Assembly (NCBI RefSeq): GCF_035046485.1
Contig: NC_085137.1
Coordinates: forward strand, 721,977-785,976
Direction of reading: 5' to 3'
Source of the DNA: Aedes albopictus
Taxonomy: Eukaryota > Arthropoda > Insecta > Diptera > Culicidae
DNA: 64,000 bases
This document shows, piece after piece, positions 46,086 to 56,937 of the stretch. Position 1 is the stretch's first letter. Each line of letters begins with the position of its first letter. Under the pieces are notes generated by a model. It was not told the DNA's origin and made no database searches. It saw only the letters and a program-made list of their open reading frames with translations. The translations under genes were made by a program, and so were the position numbers.

Positions 46086-46735
46086 TACCCAAATGCTTCC
46101 AATTTTGCCTGAAGTAAAGACGTTGAAAACCACCATCCTCACTTATGTCCCACAATTGCACCTTTTTCATATAAACTTACACGAATCTGGAAGACAGATG
46201 GGTGCCCCAAGTGCAGATGAGTGCAAGTGACCATTTTGTCGATTTTGGGACAAGCATGTCAAAAAATTATCCAGATTTAAAGCTTTTGGAACTTTTCAAG
46301 ATTTTTTTACCATATTTTAAAAAAATACTACAAATTGGAGAAAATTGTTTCGATTTTAAAACTCTATACATTTTGTATGGGATGAAAAATAATGAAAAAC
46401 TTTATACCTCATTTAATCGAAAGTGGATTTTTGTCACTTAGACCCCTTTGCTTCTTATTATCTCAAATTTAGGCGAAATCGAATTTTATGCATGGAGATA
46501 TTGTACTAACAAACAACAACATAATGTGACAACTGTTTTGTTTTTCAAAGCAAAAGAATAGCCACCTCCCAAAAACAGTACACTGACGATAACTCAAAGA
46601 TTTTGTGACAATTTCTCATCAAAATAAATGACAGCCCATTTCAGATAAGATTAGTGCGATCATCATGATTCATTCTCTTTGTAACAGTTTTCTGTATTCT
46701 CTAGCAAAGAGGATAAGTATTATATAAAAAGTTGA
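46086..46735. other. unassigned DNA
   Basis: A 79-codon plus frame (46202-46441) has no recognisable domain and starts in repeat-like sequence. Nothing else seen. Confidence 0.4.
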
Positions 46736-46990
46736 AAAGGAAATATATAAAAAAAATCCTGATGAGTCTATGATGGAATCACTGGAGATATTTCTGAAGT
46801 TGCAGCAATTTCTTAAAAAAAACCTTTTTTAGGATTTTTTAAGAATACCTGAAGAAGTTTTTGTAGCATCTTCTGGGGAATTTTAACAAAAATCCTTATA
46901 GAATTTTCTGAAACTATTTTTGAAAAAAAATATTAAAATATCCATAAAAAATCCTGTAAAATCTTAATATTACTGAAGCATAAGGTGATT
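46736..46990. repeat. degenerate 24-bp-period array (block 9)
   Basis: AATCCTGATGAG, GGAATCACTGGAGATATTTC and GAATTTTCTGAAAC type units. Short and strongly decayed. Confidence 0.5.
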
Positions 46991-47279
46991 CACGCTTGTA
47001 TAGAATAAACCACATGTCAAAAAATTCGGGACCCCTTCTCATTTCATTCTATATGTCACCATGATGCTCTAGCAAAGTTTCAGCTAAACTAGTAGACATT
47101 AAATTTTGGGCGGTGATAAACCTGTTTGAAGTTGGTATGGGAGTTTGTATGGCCTGTACTCGAAAAAAATGCACCACATAAAATCTATTTTTTTACGTCA
47201 CCGATTTTTATGAAATTTCAAATTTATCTAAAACCTATTTAACAGCCACCATTGTTGAATTTATGGTCTTCAATGTCCA
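46991..47279. other. unassigned DNA
   Basis: Nothing recognised. It abuts the reverse compound repeat at 47280. Confidence 0.4.
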
Positions 47280-47690
47280 TTTTCGCATAAAATTCGTTAA
47301 CTTTGTTAAAGGTTACATAAATCGCCGCAGTTTGATGTGTCGCATGATGGGGCTTGGTTCAGTTTTATACGACCAGTTCTACCGGTGCTGGTTCGGATCA
47401 CTGAAATGGCCATAACTCCGGAACGCCTCGACTGATGCAAACCATTTTTAAAAGCAAACAATGCGGTAAAACTCCGATTCGATTCGAGCTATAATCCGAA
47501 AAATCGGCCAATGGAAAATGCCTTAAAAATGATAGAGATTTTTGTGCACAGACATACATACATACATACATACATACATACACACATACAGACATCATCT
47601 CAATTCGTCGAGCTGAGTTAATTGGTATATGTGACTTGACTTCGAGCCTTCTATCGAAAATTCGTTTTTTGAGTGAAAGAATTCTCGAAA
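47280..47690 (-). repeat. reverse, short copy of the 8945-11110 compound repeat
   Basis: Reading the minus strand: GACTTGA...ACATATACCAATTAACTCAGC-like head, TCGACGAATTGAGATGATGT, a TGTA tetranucleotide run (47548-47590), ACTCCGGAACG-type linker, then one 152-type unit (CATGCGACACATCAAACTGC on the inverse strand near 47325-47345). The module order equals the 9-kb copy. The microsatellite motif differs (TGTA against TG) and the unit count is about 1 against about 11. Confidence 0.85.
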
Positions 47691-48180
47691 AAAGTGTTGG
47701 GCGAGAGGATTTTATGAAAAATAATATCTAAAGCAATACCTGAAGAAACTCCTGGGAAATTCCGAAAAGAATGTCTTGTGACATTTACAAATGATTTCTA
47801 AAAACCCCTGCAAAAAATTTATAAAAATTCTTGAAGAGAAATCTTAAACAACTGGATAAACCTCTGTAAATATTACTAGAAAAATCTCTTGATAAATTTC
47901 TAAAGAACTGCCTGTAGAAATTCAAGGCAATACTTTCGAAGAAATTACTGAAATACTACGTTTGAACTACAGAATACTACAGAATACTACGTTTGAACTA
48001 CAGAAATCTTGGGAAGATACTGTAAGAATTTCCGTGAAAATACATAGGGGAATACACGTAGATCTATACTCTACATGTGCACGAAAGCCGATTTTGAAAA
48101 TATTGCTTCGTTATTTAATCAAAAATCAAAAACCAAAAAGTGAGGAAATACTTCCAGTTTCGCCTTAATGAGGGAATCTA
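47691..48180. repeat. degenerate 24-bp-period array (block 10)
   Basis: AGAAACTCCTGGGAAATTCC-type units to about 48060, with a local tandem duplication AGAATACTACGTTTGAACTAC at 47970-48005. 48068-48117 matches 45513-45562 over about 50 bases. Confidence 0.6.
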
Positions 48181-48561
48181 GTTTGCGTGAACAGATCTTG
48201 CTTCTGGGCATTTGAGGTGGGGCTAAGGGGGTTTCCAGAAAGTTCCAAGAGAGCCCAAAAAAGGGGATTCTAAGGGGCTTCGGGAGCGTTTTAGGGGGTT
48301 GCTTCAGAGGATTCGAGGAGCCTTTTGCCCTTACAGATCGCTTTTGTTCTGTGAAGAATTGTTCTCGTTGCAGTGGGATTACGGGAAATTCAGGGGCATA
48401 TCAATAGTATTAAGGGAGTTTCAGGGATGTTTCAAGGGGCTTGAAGGGCAATTCAAGGAGTTTGAGGGGCGTTTCAGGGGGTTTGTGGATCCTATTATAG
48501 GCGTCCAAAGGGGTTTTAGAGGCATTTCAAATTGATTATGATGATTTCAAGGGCGTTTCAA
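48181..48561 (+). repeat. degenerate G-rich array, GGGCGTTTCAAGGGG type
   Basis: Words such as AGGGGCGTTTCAGGGGGTTT, AGGGCAATTCAAGGAG and GGGGCTTGAAGGGC repeat irregularly. Different from the 24-bp family. It continues after Feilai to about 48880. A 78-codon frame inside is an artefact. Confidence 0.7.
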
Positions 48562-48738
48562 GGGGAGCGGACCTGGTGGGATGGTTAGAACACTTGGCTA
48601 TCACGCCGAGGACCTGCGATCGAATCCCACTCCCGACAAACTCGCAAAATGTGAGTTCTTTCTTCGGAAGGGAAGTAAAGCGTGGGTCCCGAGATGAACT
48701 AGCCTAGGGCTAAAAATTTCGTTAATACAGATAAAAAA
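48562..48738 (+). mobile_element. Feilai SINE
   Basis: GGAGCGGACCTGGTGGGATG start, A box region TGGTGGGATGGTTAGAACAC, B box GATCGAATCCCAC, body AAGCGTGGGTCCCGAGATGA and GGGCTAAAAAT, ending in an A-rich tail. This is the Aedes Feilai sequence as I know it. A 12-base repeat AGGGCGTTTCAA at 48550-48561 and 48739-48750 looks like the target-site duplication, although the surrounding array also contains this word. Confidence 0.9.
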
Positions 48739-48880
48739 AGGGCGTTTCAATGGGATTGCGGAGAATTTTTTTAAGACATTTCATTCATTTTGAGACATTT
48801 CAGATCAGGGTCGTATGAGGGGGTTCCAAAATCACCTATAAATCAAAGGGTATTTCAGAGGCGTTTCAAAATATAGGGTA
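48739..48880 (+). repeat. G-rich array, continuation
   Basis: Same irregular TTCAAAATATAGGGTAG and GGGCGTTTCAATGGG sequence after the SINE. Confidence 0.55.
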
Positions 48881-49750
48881 GTGGAGGTATTTTGGGCCGT
48901 GCAGGTTTTTTGGCCCACCTAGGGAGTTTTATGATATTTATTTATCACATAATCTTTACTAAGTCTTGGTAATTTTTTATTGGAACACGAAATGTATTCA
49001 ACTATGTTATGATCTTCGTTTTGGATGTCAGTAAAATATGCTGTTCAGTATCAAAAATAGAGAAAATGTTTCCACTTTCAATGAAACGCACGGAAAATCA
49101 CCAAAAACAAAGAACTTGACAAATTTGTAGTCAGCTTCGAAAAGGTATTAAATTTTACAAATAAATATTTTTTTCACGTGAATGTAGTTATGGCCTTGTA
49201 AGAACTCAAACGACAAAATATTTACTAAAATGGTGGTTTGAAGTATGGCCAAAATATATTAAACATAATCGGATGTGGACATATTTTGGACCGCCTGTCA
49301 GATCCAGTTCCTTCTAAAGGGAGAAAACATTCATGCCAATGTAATGTACTCTGAAAACAGATAAATATAATAATTATTCTTAAGTTAAGTTGGGACCTCC
49401 CGTGATCTGGGTTGTTATACGTTTATTTTACAATGAGATTGTTATGGGTTCAATTTGTTCTAATCACTTTTCGCCAAGTTAAAAAATTTAGGTATTCAGT
49501 CATCCAGTTTAGAACAGTTATCCTTTTCGCAAATTAGGTGAATGTTTGACAAATTACGTACCATTGAAATTACTTTATTTTGATGGACTTCCCACTCATT
49601 ACAATATGTGTGAATGCCTTCATATTTAACAAAATCACTAGAATTTCACACTCCCTTTGAAGCGTTACGTAATTTATGACGTCACCAACTATTGGAAACT
49701 ATTGGTTAATAAATTCACGTTTTGCGTAACATTTCGTTAAGAAACATCAG
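48881..49750. other. unassigned DNA, possible MITE head at its left
   Basis: It begins TAGGGTAGTGGAGGTATTTT (48877) with TTTTGGGCCGTGCAGG, and near 49280 has the related CATATTTTGGACCGCCTGTC. These look like the terminal and sub-terminal parts of a foldback MITE, but I could not define the right end. No gene. Confidence 0.4.
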
Positions 49751-49965
49751 AGGGTATTGTACCATTTAAGCAGGTGTACCTATTTTGGGCACTTTTCGCT
49801 ATAACTAAGTCAATTTCAAACCGATTGATTTGAATTTTTGTACAGAGTTAGATACTGTACGTGCCTAACTTTGAACAAAATTTCAAATCAATCGGATTGA
49901 AATTGACTTAGTTATAGCGGCAAGTGCCCAAAATAGGTACACCTGCCCAAATGGTACAAGACCCT
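49751..49965. mobile_element. foldback MITE, CTATTTTGGGCACTT family (copy D)
   Basis: The ends AGGGTATTGTACCATTT and AAATGGTACAAGACCCT pair. Inside CACCTATTTTGGGCACTTTT... and AAGTGCCCAAAATAGGTACA pair. About 215 bp, no frame. Confidence 0.8.
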
Positions 49966-50598
49966 ACTACAATGTGTAAAAACTGGCGAATGCAACAAAA
50001 ATTCTGAATTTTTTAAACGTTACGTAATTTTTAAACATTACCTGCCTCAATAAGCGAAAAAAAGTTGTAATACTCACGTAGCTTTAACTATGTTTCAAGT
50101 TTTGCAGAGGTGCCTTCATTTTATCATGCAATTAAATAGAAGTCCGAGATTCTTCAGGAGTTTTGATATTTTTTGTGTCTACTACAACAATTTTGAGTTC
50201 TGGTAGGCCTTTTCGACAGAACACATGTTGCTCTAAGTAATGCCTACTTCCTTAAAGATCATTCTGAAATCACCCAGGCTTAGACCCCAAGTACACAGCA
50301 AAAAAATCTAGTGATATCACATAATTTCCGCTGCACATCAGTTGCATCGTAAAAGTGATGTACGAATTACATACCTCCCTCCACGCATCAAACTAGCCGC
50401 CACAGCTTGCAAATGGGTCTAGCAATCGCTAAAACTGAATCGACAGACAAACATAAATATAAAAGTCAAATATTGACATAGATTCGTACATTGATCTGTA
50501 AATTATGAGCCAAACCCCTTCCCTCTCGGCTTTACACTGAGTTAGAAGGTAGATGACAAATATGATACTGCTTCAAGGTAAGGGGACTTAGATATTTT
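49966..50598. other. unassigned DNA
   Basis: No repeat end, RNA gene or exon identified. Confidence 0.4.
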
Positions 50599-50756
50599 CG
50601 GCAGTTTCGTTCTCTTCGTCATGGTGTTTTTTTTTTTGAAACCTGTAGGTCTCAGAGTTGGCCTCAAATTCTTCCCAACCAAGCTGAGCTATATGCCAAA
50701 ATTTCAGGCAATTCGGTCCACAAAAACCCCCCATGACGAAGAGAACAAACCTGCCG
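50599..50756. mobile_element. 158-bp MITE-like inverted repeat
   Basis: The left CGGCAGTTTCGTTCTCTTCG and right inverse (CGAAGAGAACAAACCTGCCG) pair over about 26 bases with few mismatches. The minus frame 50588-50815 and plus frame 50621-50833 across it are mirror artefacts. Confidence 0.65.
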
Positions 50757-52904
50757 ACAATAAACTTCGTCACCCTATCTGCTGGAACGGGTTTGTTGAC
50801 ATTTTCCGATGCCAACCAGGGTGTACATGGTGAGTGTGATAATTGTTAAAAAACGTTACTTTTGAAAAATGATACATCGCCACAAATTACGCGCCTGGAT
50901 ATTACAAAATTATTTGCTGTGAATTAATGTCCCTAGGTGAGGAGACAAAAATGCTCATTTTGTCGACATTACCCGTGTGCTAACGCTGACTCCATCGTTG
51001 ATTCCGAACAAAGTTTCCCATAAAATTCGGTCATAAATCCCCCAATTCATCCCCTTGGTCGAAAAAAAAATCTTCCAGCGCCAGACAGTCTCGTCGGATT
51101 CTTTTTGAGGGCCATTAGTCTTCTCCTCCCACACACATATGAAAACGACTACCGTTTTGCGACTTTACTTTGTTTTGGAAGCAGCAGGATTCTGTGGGAG
51201 GAACTGCGGGTAGAGAGCATACCTTATATCAGTCGGGACGGGATAGGCGTCCGTCTGGGTGACTTGTGGCTTTTCTACGTGACCTTGATAAGAGCAGAAG
51301 CTGCGGAATGGTTTATATAATTCTGTTATTGATTTTATGGCTTAATGGGCGCCATCTCCTACGCAGTGTGGAAGGAACCTTTACCGATGAAACAAGAACT
51401 GTTATTCTTTTGCAAAATGTAATGCACGACAATCCTGGTTCTGCCCAAAAAGGATTGGTTCAACAAGTCTCACATTGTTATTGTTCACGTGCTCTCATCC
51501 GCCTGGGGCAAGAGCTTTCCTGCTACTAGAACACGTAGTGAACATATTTAGCCTTGTCATGATATACATTTTCGACGGAACAATTATACATGCAAGCTTG
51601 AGGGAGTTGTAACAACACTCACTCTAGGAAAGACTTTCGCTGTTAAAGTAAAGTCGGTCAAATTATTGAGGAGTAGAAACAAAGTCAAGTTTAACAGGGT
51701 ACGGATTGAATAAGAGTGTTGTTGTTCATACTTTTTGGCAAAGAAAAACAAAAGAATTTCAGGATAATTCTTCTGCTATGGGAAGGGAAATCAATTTAAT
51801 TATAATAAAAATGATGGTATGAGTAATGACAATCTTAATTTGACATTGTTTCAGAATAACTTAGATTTAGGAAAACTTTCATATTTTAAAATTTTTATAA
51901 AACAAAATTATTCTGGTTTACCTGAATACAGAAGCAAATTATTATTTTTTATTTTTACAAATTTGAACATTTTTCAATATAATTAATAGAAGGCATACAT
52001 ATGTATATCAATAGGAGGGATTCTCTACAAAATTAGAGATGAGAAATCTGAGGGAAAACTATCTGACACTACATATATAACGTTCCGCAGATCAATTATC
52101 GTAGCCCAAAGATGACAACATCGCTCGAGAAATCTTTTCGCGTTTCCAGGATACGTAGGGCTAGTCAAGTCAGTGTGTCTTCACACAGAGCGCGATAGGG
52201 AAAATCAAATTCCCCACGTTAATTGAATGACGCTTTCGACGTTTCGGAACAAGGGCGTTTGATGTCAAACCGGATCATTTTCACCTCGAAGCGACTGCAC
52301 CGGAAGAGGAAACCTGAAACGGCTTGCACGTGCAATCATTATCGCCCTGTTGCTGACGGTGATGACACCTTTTAGACGACCCATTTCCCGCGGGAAGTAT
52401 TGCCTAACTTAATACCTAGAGTTGGCAACGGTAGGCAAATGATGGAAGAGGTGCAGCGCATCGCAATTATTTGATTTATATCATATCATTTTGTTTGTGA
52501 TGATAATGATGACCGGATTGAAATGGGCAAAGCTGTCAATTTTCAATTACGTCGGGTAGAAATGGAAATCTGCAAGATTGAAATCAATCAGCAATCACTT
52601 GGAGTCTAGCCTAAGGCTTTGTGAGCTATACAAGTATTGGATTGCTCAATTGTTCAAACAATAAGCAGATGCACCATCTTCACGAAAATTGGTCATTTAT
52701 TTTCTAAATGAATACATCCCCAACTGACAAAGCTAGCTGAATAACAACATAATCATTCAAACATTTTCAATTTAGGCTTAGGAGTGGAAATTGCATCTGC
52801 GGTACGGTGATGATGATTGTTAGGGTGCTTTTCAGAACATTAACCCAAAATGTGCACAGCGAGCTGCTCCCAAAGTGATGCAAAAAGAAGGTAAAAGCGT
52901 TAAC
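50757..52904. other. unassigned DNA
   Basis: 51090-51540 and 52100-52420 are less AT-rich than their surroundings and not obviously repetitive. A plus frame at 51266-51529 contains a hydrophobic start (MVYIILLLILWLNG) and no known domain; I cannot support it as a gene. No splice sites or repeats settle the matter. Confidence 0.35.
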
Positions 52905-53015
52905 ACGCAAGTCTCTTACTTGACAAATTTCTTTTGCTTGAACTAAATAAACTAGATAAATTTCTATTGATGAAACTACTACTAGTCAAGCGTTATAGAG
53001 ACATATAAGAATCAC
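52905..53015. mobile_element. relic end of the 17624 pogo-like family
   Basis: AGTCTCTTACTTGACAAATT, CTAAATAAACTAGATAAATT and GTCAAGCGTTATAGAGAC follow the order of the 17624 element's left terminal region (AGTCTCTTACTAAACGAATT ... GAGCGTTATAGGAGAC). Only this end is present. Confidence 0.55.
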
Positions 53016-53103
53016 ACAAGTTTCATTTTCAGAGCTGATTGATTTATTTTAGCGTCCTATAAAGCACGAAAGCAAAATTTATGCGAAAAAGAAAATCGTG
53101 TTA

Positions 53104-53349
53104 AGGACAGACTTGTTAGAATCCCAAAATGGCCGCCACAATGGTCGACTTTGACACCTACTCACGATTTTGAGGGCACAAAACTCTTCGTAGACAAAAC
53201 CTGCGCACCTGAGCTTCTCATTTTAAGCTTATCACAAGTGAGCAAGAACAGAATAATAAAAGGAATTGTTGTTCGAAACTTGCTGTTTGAGATTTGTGCG
53301 TCTGAAGTTTTGATGCACTATTGAAGTGGGATTTCAAGAGGTTTGTCCT
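53104..53349. mobile_element. 246-bp MITE, AGGACAGACTTGTTA ends
   Basis: The ends AGGACAGACTTGT and the imperfect inverse (AGAGGTTTGTCCT) are flanked by TA (53102-53103 and 53350-53351). The interior contains CCCAAAATGGCCGCCACAAT, the sequence shared with 44840-44945. Confidence 0.7.
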
Positions 53350-53399
53350 TAAGTACTGTTCCCTTGAATTCCGCTAAGAATTTGCAATCTAATAGACTC

Positions 53400-53525
53400 A
53401 AGTGACTGAGTATGAAATGCTCCTCCACCGGGAGCTATACCTAAGGTGGCAGCCCCACCACGGTGGATAGGAGACCTTAGGCTAACAGCCTACTGTTTCC
53501 GAAACCCAAAAACTTGGAATGTATT
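53400..53525 (+). mobile_element. RTE LINE 5' untranslated fragment with internal deletion
   Basis: Matches 62690-62805 (GACTGAGTATGAAATGCTCC, TATACCTAAGGTGGCAGCCC, CACCACGGTGGATAG, CTACTGTTTCCGAAAC). It then jumps to the sequence found at 62886 (CTTGGAATGTATTA), leaving out about 84 bases that include the ORF start. A short defective copy. Confidence 0.8.
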
Positions 53526-54213
53526 ATCACCCAGTCAACCAGTGATCGCATAAAGGGTGAGTCGTTAATTATAATTAATTATAATTACGTTACAATAATT
53601 ATTGTGCCACCCAACCTTCAACTGATTTGCAAATTGTCTACAGTTAACGAAATGAAACCAAATTTTTACAGTAGTTTAGTATATGTATGAAATTCAACTT
53701 TTTGGTATAGGTTCAAATTTAGGATGCGTTTTAGTGAAATTCACGACATTTTCAATTAACGCCCTCCATGTGGACATGTTCAGGCTCCACTTGAAACAAA
53801 TAATTAAAGCTCTCTGGTTTATTTATGCGCATCATGCCTAGTTTTCACCCCGCTCCAAGCTTATGTTTCACTGACAACCATTCCTGAAACCTATTGACGA
53901 ACATTAAGATGATCCGATAATATATAATCATTAATTGTTCCAAGGCGCGATATCATGATTTTAATTTTTGGCATATGATTGTACAACATCTTTTTTAGAA
54001 CTGGTCACTAAATTTATTCTACATAGACCGGAATCTCACTGATAACTTCTCAATTCATTATATGTAAGCAATAGACTATAAGGAGAAACTGTGCAAAATT
54101 TGGTTGATTTTGGTGAAGCAGGAAAAGAGTTACGTTAGTTTGAAAATGGCACAATAATTACCGACTCATCCTTTAAGATGTTAAAGTGGAGGCGATATGC
54201 GTACATTGTACAT
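53526..54213. other. unassigned AT-rich DNA
   Basis: An AATTATAATTAATTATAATT repeat near 53566. No gene or repeat end recognised. It ends with the TTGTACAT duplication of the next element. Confidence 0.4.
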
Positions 54214-55000
54214 TAGGGTGGCCCACACTTATATGAAAAGCAAAAATTTCGAAAAATGCCAAGTCTTACCTCCTGAATCAGTTCTTTTGGACTCCAAGAA
54301 GCTACGTTTAAAATTTGAGCCAAATCGGTTGAGCCTAAGGGGGCGCTCAAAACGCTTGAAGTTTGTATGAGAAAACTAGGCCAAATGTATGCAGAAATTT
54401 TAAGATTTCGACTTTTGCCGTTAGGGGCTGTCCATTAACTACGTAAGGGTTTATGGGGGGAGGGGGGGTTTGAGAAATCTTACGCTCCATACAAAAATAT
54501 TTGGGTTCTCATACAAAAAATCTTACAAGGGGGGGTGGGGGTGTCGAAAAATCGTAAAATTTCCCTTACGTAATTAATGGACAGCCCCTTAGGTGGCGCT
54601 GTAAGCGTTCAATAATCAAACCCTTTGGTATTATTCTAGGTGACTATATTCCAAACAACTTTGTCGAAGACCGCAAAGTGATCCGGGTATAACTTTTTCA
54701 CATACGTCAGATCACTTTGCGGTCTTCGACAAACTTCTTTGGCATATAGTCACATAAAATAATACCAAAGTGTTTAATTACAGTGGCACCTAGCGGCAAA
54801 ATTCGAAATCTTAAAATTTCTGCATACATTTGGCCCAGTTTTCCCATACAAACTTCAAGCGTTTTGAGCGCCCCCTTGGGCTTAATTGATTTTGCTCAAA
54901 TTTTGAACGTAGCTTCTGGGAGTCCAAAACAACTGATTTAGGAGGTATGACTTGACATTTTTCGAAATTTTTGTTTCTCATATAACTGTGGGCCACCTTA
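54214..55000. mobile_element. foldback element with 8-bp TTGTACAT duplication
   Basis: The ends TAGGGTGGCCCACACTTATA and inverse are flanked by TTGTACAT (54206-54213 and 55001-55008). The arms match along their length (CTTACCTCCTGAATCAGTTC, TTTAAAATTTGAGC, GGGGGCGCTCAAAACGCTTG). The centre has an internal palindrome around GACCGCAAAGTGATC...GATCACTTTGCGGTC (about 54670-54725). A smaller MITE (54424-54588) sits in the left arm. Non-coding. Confidence 0.9.
54424..54588. mobile_element. 165-bp MITE with TTA duplication, nested
   Basis: The ends GGGGCTGTCCATTAACTACG and its inverse are flanked by TTA (54421-54423 and 54589-54591). The middle has two G-rich runs. A TTA (TWA) duplication fits the PIF/Harbinger group, which is an inference from the duplication alone. 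Related to the ends at 29326 and 32995. Confidence 0.8.
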
Positions 55001-55099
55001 TTGTACATGCGCCTAATTGAAGGCATGCACGCATATGGCCTCCACTTTATCTTCTTATGCAACATCTTATACGATGACTGGATGTCTGGGCAGGATGCT

Positions 55100-55813
55100 C
55101 ATTAGCCTGGTACACGGTTTATATGGGAAAATACAAAAAAATGGAAAAACTCAAGCTCCTGTGTACTTTTTGAGTTCCACTTTGGTCCCATATCAACTGT
55201 GCAAAATTTCAGATCGATCGGAAAAACTATATTTTAGCGCCCGCCATTCTTAGTTTTTCATACGATTTACTATGGGGAAACTTTACTCCTGCAAAGAAAA
55301 ATCGCTAGGAGTCTCCCCAAGATCCCTAAAAATAAGTCGACGAATGATTTCTGTAGAAAACTTCACTAGGAATCAGGCCTCCGAAGACTGCAAACCGATG
55401 TAACGTTCGTGGAAAAAGTTATTAGGCCTCACCCGAACGATGAAATAGCGAGATTTTATTATTTATTGTTATTCCTTACATGTTAAACAGCGTTTGCATG
55501 CCATTCGGTTTTCAGTTAATAACTTTTTCCACATACCTTAGATCGCTTTGCGGTCTTTGGAGGGTTGGTTCCTCGTAAAATTTCCAACAGAAATCATTCA
55601 TCAATTTATTTTTAGGGGATAAGGGGCAACCTGTGGCGATTTTTCATTGAAAAAGTGATTTTCCCCATACTAAATCGAATGGAAACTTAAAATGGCTGGC
55701 GCTAAAATATAGTTTCTCCGATCGATCTGAAATTTTGCACAGGTGATATGGGACCAAAATGGAACTCAAAAAGTGTACAGGAGTAAAATGTCTTTTTGTG
55801 TCCCACGCTAATG
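55100..55813. mobile_element. foldback element, about 700 bp
   Basis: The left arm 55100-55440 and right arm 55500-55813 are inverse copies: CTCCTGTGTACTTTTTGAGTTCCA, TTTTAGCGC, AATTTCAGATCGATCGG, TTTACTATGGGGAAAC, CCGAAGACTGCAAAC and AAAAAGTTATTA. The AT-rich spacer is 55441-55499. The right arm is the same family as 2215-2407. The right end touches LINE coding sequence. Confidence 0.85.
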
Positions 55814-56937
55814 CTCATGGGCGACTTCAACGCGCAGGTTGGTTCCGACAACTCGGACTATGAGCGCGTCATGGGACGCCACGGTCTCGGAGAAATGAGC
55901 GAAACCGAACAGCTGTTTGCAGAGTTTTGTGGCAACAATGACATAATGATTGCGGGATCGCTCTTTTCTCATCGACCAGTACACAAAGTGACATGGGTTT
56001 CCCGTGATTGCATAACAGAAAATCAAATCAACCACATCTGCATCAGCCGAAATGCAGACGGAGCCTTCTTGATGTGCGGACAAAACGTAGCGCGGACATT
56101 GCGTCTGACCATCACCTAATCGGCGAGATTCAACAGCGAATTGCTAGGATCCATCGATAGGAGGAGAAAATCGGGCGCCGGTTCAACACACGCTGACAGG
56201 AAGACGCTGCGGTGAAAAGGTCCTTCGTCGAGGAGCTAGAGAACCGTGCTGTAGATATTCCAGAAGATGGAAGCGTAGCGAAGAATCGCCAAAGCCGCGA
56301 GAGAGTGAGCGAAAACACGAGGAGCCAAAGCCGTAGCCCGTCAGCGCTATTCGACTCTCGAGAAGGAAGTGAAACGCTCATGTAGACGGGACAAAAGAGC
56401 GTGGACGGACTCCCTAGCCGACGAAAGCGAGAAAGCCTCAAACACCGGCGACATCCGTCTCCTCTACGATGTTTCACGTCGTCTTAGTGGGACCAAGATG
56501 AATGCTACGATGCCCGTGAAAGACACGTCTGGACCGACCCGGCTGACCAGTTGAAACGTTGATTCGAGCACTTTGGAAACCTTTTTCAAGTGTCGGCCAC
56601 GCCATCAACACCTCAGAGTGATACGCCAAGGTTTCGACGCATTACCCGTGTCAACACCAAAGCTCCATCATTGCAGGAAATAGAAACAACCATCCGTAGC
56701 ATGAAATCTAACAGTGTCCCAGGGGTCGATCGCATATCAGCTGAGATGCTCAGAGCTCATCCTGTACTATCCGCACAACTACTGCATCAATTATTCAGGA
56801 AAACCGCGACATTTCCGGCTGACTGGATGCAAGGCGTCTTAGTAAAGGTACCCAAAAAGGGTGTCCTGACTGTATGCGATAATTGGCGGGGCATCATGTT
56901 ACTGTGTATCGTTCTCAAAGTCCTCTGCAAAGTGATC
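55814..56937 (+). pseudogene. RTE LINE fragment: endonuclease C-half to start of RT, broken
   Basis: It begins inside the endonuclease at MGDFNAQVGSDN and runs to RTE-type reverse transcriptase motifs SNSVPGVDRISAEMLRAHP and the WMQGVLVKVPKKGVLTVCDNWRGI region (56590-56937), where it stops abruptly. Versus the 62.5-64 kb copy it has a one-base loss near 56050 (CCGAAATGCAGA against CCGAAAATGGAG), a nonsense codon at the NTR*QEDA position near 56190, and a deletion of roughly 120 bases near 56275. It keeps IASDHH, which the other copy lacks. Non-functional. Confidence 0.85.

Noticed and set aside
48562..48640. tRNA gene
   Set aside because: The tRNA-like region is the head of Feilai, with the characteristic SINE body, A-rich tail and flanking duplication.
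51266..51529. Small frame with a hydrophobic N-terminus
   Set aside because: The hydrophobic stretch could suggest a signal peptide, but the frame has no known family and no splice or promoter support.
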